The position numbers were made by a program, and so were the translations under genes. Of a stretch of DNA of 64,000 bases, positions 61,614 through 64,000 are shown piece after piece (positions within the stretch are counted from its first letter, which is position 1; the number at the start of each line of letters is the position of its first letter). This DNA is from Coemansia sp. RSA 487 (Eukaryota > Kickxellomycota > Kickxellomycetes > Kickxellales > Kickxellaceae). The notes under the pieces are model-generated. The model worked only from the letters and a program-made list of their open reading frames with translations. It did not search any database and was not told the origin of the DNA. The stretch covers positions 186,001 through 250,000 of the forward strand of contig JANBRJ010000009.1 of assembly GCA_027577595.1 (NCBI GenBank), written 5' to 3'.

Positions 61614-63465
61614 ATGAAGTTTGGTAAAACAATCGAAACAAGCGCAAGGGAGCTTCCTGAAGAATGGCAACCCTATATTATTCAGTACAAGCTACTGAAA
61701 AAAAACATCAAGCAGATTGTTGAAGAGTTGGACAAAACATTTAGGACACTGAACCTTACTCTTCCTGATGGCCCTAGCGAAGACCATGCCAGCGATAAAA
61801 CAGACCGAGAAGCAACGGATACACAAGCTACTATAGAACAGCCATCCAGCAGCGCAAAGAAGGACGACAGCAACGATTCGGACGACGACGCCGCGCTGAA
61901 AGCCGCAAAGACGTCGTTTCCAGAGGGAATCGAGTACAACATCGAAAGTAAGTTATTGCTAGAGGCAACAGCAGTAGAACAGATTGCAATCGGCTTTCGA
62001 TGGCCACATGCATTACCCACCTACCTAGCCCCCCTGAACAGCTGCTACACACATGACCTTCGCAAAAGCGCCCCTATTTCTTGAAGCAATGTTACGCTCT
62101 TTCTTTTCCAGGGCCATTCTTTGAATGAATAAATTCCCTCTCCTGTCATATTGCCAAACACGAAAAATGGCTCTTAGACTATTAAAAAAGAGTGTGAATA
62201 TCTTGCTTCAAATACTTGTAGAAGATAGCCAAGGCGTTGTACATCCTGTGATTACCGTCACGATACGAAGACCAGCTTCTGGCCAGAACGATCGAATTGT
62301 AGAGTTGCCAGCGATATCTAGAGTCTCATCCAATTCTGCAGCCTTTCTACATCCAGGTTCTAGTGAAGACAGCGCAGATAGCGAATCAGCTTCCTTCGAC
62401 AGTGGAGACATAAGCGTAACGGATAGCTCCATTCCAATACCAATACTATACGGCGGAGATGTTGTTAACCATGGGTGCTCTTTGCCAGAAAAAAACAACA
62501 CGCCAACAGAACCATTTCCGACAGCAAAAGAAAAAATTCGGATAGAGACAAAAGTAGTGGAAGATACTGAGGAAATGCACGTTACTGTGCGTCTTGAGAC
62601 CGATCAGATGTTTTTCGACCAGCTGCTCAATTACATCAGCCGTATGCGGAGCTTTGAGAAAACTTACACCAAACAGTACAACACGAATGTTGTGTCGTTG
62701 GGAAGCGATTTAACTACAGTGACATCTCCTTTCAAACACGACTTTGAGGTTTGGCGCGAAATATTCCGGCTTTACATCGATGCCAACGTGTGGGATCATT
62801 CAGATGGCGATTCTAGGTCTGCACATTCGGCAAAGGAGGGCCAGGACCGGTTTGCAAAGTTTACACATCACATCGAGGATATTGGCTTGACAAAGAAACT
62901 CCGCGACCCGCATTCGGCACGGATTTTAATGAGCTTTTACAAGCTAAACATTGAGCTCTCGCACCTACGACTCTTGCAGGAGATGAACGAGCTTGCGACC
63001 AGGAAAATTATTAAAAAACACGACAAGCGCACGCATTTGATTGCAAAAACCCAGTTTCCACAGATTGTAAACATCGACGCCACGACGCTGACCAGAGCGC
63101 TAATATACACAGTGTACAACGATCTTGTTGGAGTTGTGCCCCAATTAGACGACTATCTCTGCCCCATGTGCCTCAACATTTCCTGGCGACCGCTGCGATT
63201 GGACTGTGGCCATGTATTTTGCTCACGCTGCGTTGTAAAGGCATCGCGTCGCCGTATCTTTGACTGCCCCCTGTGCCGGTCCAAGAGAGCCATTTACAAT
63301 GCTAGTGTGGGAAATATTGACAATGCGCTGCTGAACTTTCTCAAGCTGTATTTTCCAAAGGAGATTAAGGAAAAACAGCGCGAGATCCAGCGCGAGATCA
63401 GCGAAGAAGAGGCCACGGCTATTGTGCAGGCACACAACCGTGAGCGTCCGTGTATAATAATGTAG
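61614..63465 (+). CDS. SPX-RING E3 ubiquitin ligase with C-terminal CaaX, join(61614..61947,62222..63465)
   Basis: Predicted 525 aa. The SPX start is MKFGKTIETSARELPEEW and YIIQYKLLKKNIKQIVEEL, with the Lys/Tyr pattern that binds inositol pyrophosphates. Exon 1 ends at GAAA/GTAAGT after GIEYNIE. The acceptor ACTTGTAG at 62221 restores DSQGVVHPVITVTI. An upstream acceptor (TCTTTCTTTTCCAG, 62111) would run into TGA. SPX resumes with FFDQLLNYISRMRSFEKTY, then KKLRDPHSARILMSFYKLNI. The C3HC4 RING is about 425-462 (LCPMC, DCGHVFCSRC, DCPLC). The end RERPCIIM is a CaaX motif. Family members include fission yeast Pqr1, which limits phosphate uptake, and proteins annotated CrgA, for which an isoprenylation motif has been reported. 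A phosphate-homeostasis role is likely. Confidence 0.9.
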
Positions 63466-63735
63466 TGTGCCAAGAAGCATGTTTAATCAACAGCTGCTAC
63501 ACGCAGGATTGCAAATATCAAAATTTTAATTTTGCAACACTAATTACGATCAAATAAAAAATTGGATGATAGCTGGTTCCTTTTTTTTCTGGACACTTTT
63601 CACAAATTTCTCCAATGCTTCCTTTTTCTACCTTTGGCTCTTTGGAATACTAGAAACACTTTTGCAGTTGATACTTTCCACTTTATACGTTGTTCATTTC
63701 AGACAGTCTGTTTATTTATAAAATACAAATAAGCG

Positions 63736-64000
63736 ATGCTGTGTGCTTTGGGTTGTCGCATTTCTCGGTGCGGCATTAACTCGGTAAGAGCCGCAAGAAT
63801 CTCTTCCGCAAGACAGTCTGCTTTGCTATCAGTTGTCCCAAAAAAGCTTTCTGTTCGCGAATTTACAACCAGTATTGGGCACCGCGGACGCCCTAGACAG
63901 TTTGAAGATCACCTACGGTACCCACGAGCCAGATCGAAGGTGCCGCCGCGCCCAGAAAAGTTGGCCACCGACGAGCTGATAAATGACACAAATGAAATTA
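63736..64000 (+). CDS. Mitochondrial-targeted protein, N-terminal fragment
   Basis: An open frame from ATG 63736 runs off the right edge (88 residues seen). The start MLCALGCRISRCGINSVRAA, then RISSARQSALLS and VREFTTS, is Arg/Ser-rich without acids, a classic matrix presequence with a likely cleavage region before FTTS. Beyond it the chain is basic (RYPRARSKVPPRPEKLATDE). The family cannot be told from this part. It lies 270 bp downstream of the SPX-RING stop on the same strand. Confidence 0.6.
   Translation, partial: MLCALGCRISRCGINSVRAARISSARQSALLSVVPKKLSVREFTTSIGHRGRPRQFEDHLRYPRARSKVPPRPEKLATDELINDTNEI

Noticed and set aside
1-64000. CRISPR arrays, rRNA genes, LTR or virus-like elements
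   Set aside because: No spaced direct repeats, rRNA cores, reverse transcriptase, integrase or capsid-like frames were seen anywhere in the window.

Overview
The window is nuclear DNA of a fungus. It is compact, with 27 recognisable protein genes (two cut by the window edges), few and short introns (84-274 bp, GT-AG), and fungal-specific families such as MSS51, STE50, YHM2 and a PMT2-type O-mannosyltransferase. A giant CENP-E-like kinesin, dynactin p62, an L-2-hydroxyglutarate dehydrogenase and an F-box/LRR-like orphan of a type I recall from Coemansia and relatives point to an early-diverging lineage, perhaps Kickxellomycotina. That placement is inference and no marker gene here proves it.

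Layout. 1-10.5 kb: 3' end of a DPP5-type peptidase, DCP2 (mRNA decapping), MVP1 (sorting nexin), a PMT2-family mannosyltransferase, then a gene fusing an SPX inositol-pyrophosphate sensor to an AstE/AspA zinc deacylase. 10.5-26 kb: a 2246-residue kinesin-7, FIP1 (polyadenylation), an orphan of 175 aa, RIX1 (60S maturation) and dynactin p62. 26-36 kb: L-2-hydroxyglutarate dehydrogenase, cystathionine gamma-lyase, a 3-kb gene-poor stretch holding a cysteine-rich open frame without an ATG, the F-box-like orphan, and STE50 (SAM+RA adaptor). 36-50 kb: UTP4 and SPT4 (divergent), DPL1 (sphingosine-phosphate lyase), condensin CND3/YCG1, a Sel1-repeat DSF2/Nif1-like protein and the YHM2 carrier. 50-64 kb: a TMF/SGM1 Golgi golgin, RCC1, MSS51, a questin-oxidase-like enzyme, ribosomal P2, a 401-bp TA-flanked MITE, an SPX-RING ubiquitin ligase, and the start of a mitochondrial-targeted protein.

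There is no gene cluster, CRISPR array, rRNA, recognisable tRNA or viral element. Most genes are unrelated housekeeping functions with 70-1300 bp spacers. The features that stand out are: (i) the SPX-AstE/AspA fusion with all zinc and catalytic residues present, in the same window as a second SPX protein; (ii) C-terminal CaaX-like prenylation motifs on both the CENP-E-like kinesin (CVQQ) and the SPX-RING ligase (CIIM); (iii) a strong upstream 3' splice site in the SPX-RING intron that would give a truncated SPX-only product; (iv) the Tc1/mariner-like MITE; (v) long perfect palindromes and ACGCGT boxes in the promoters of cell-cycle genes (condensin, RCC1). All function calls are made by reading motifs; no database search was run.
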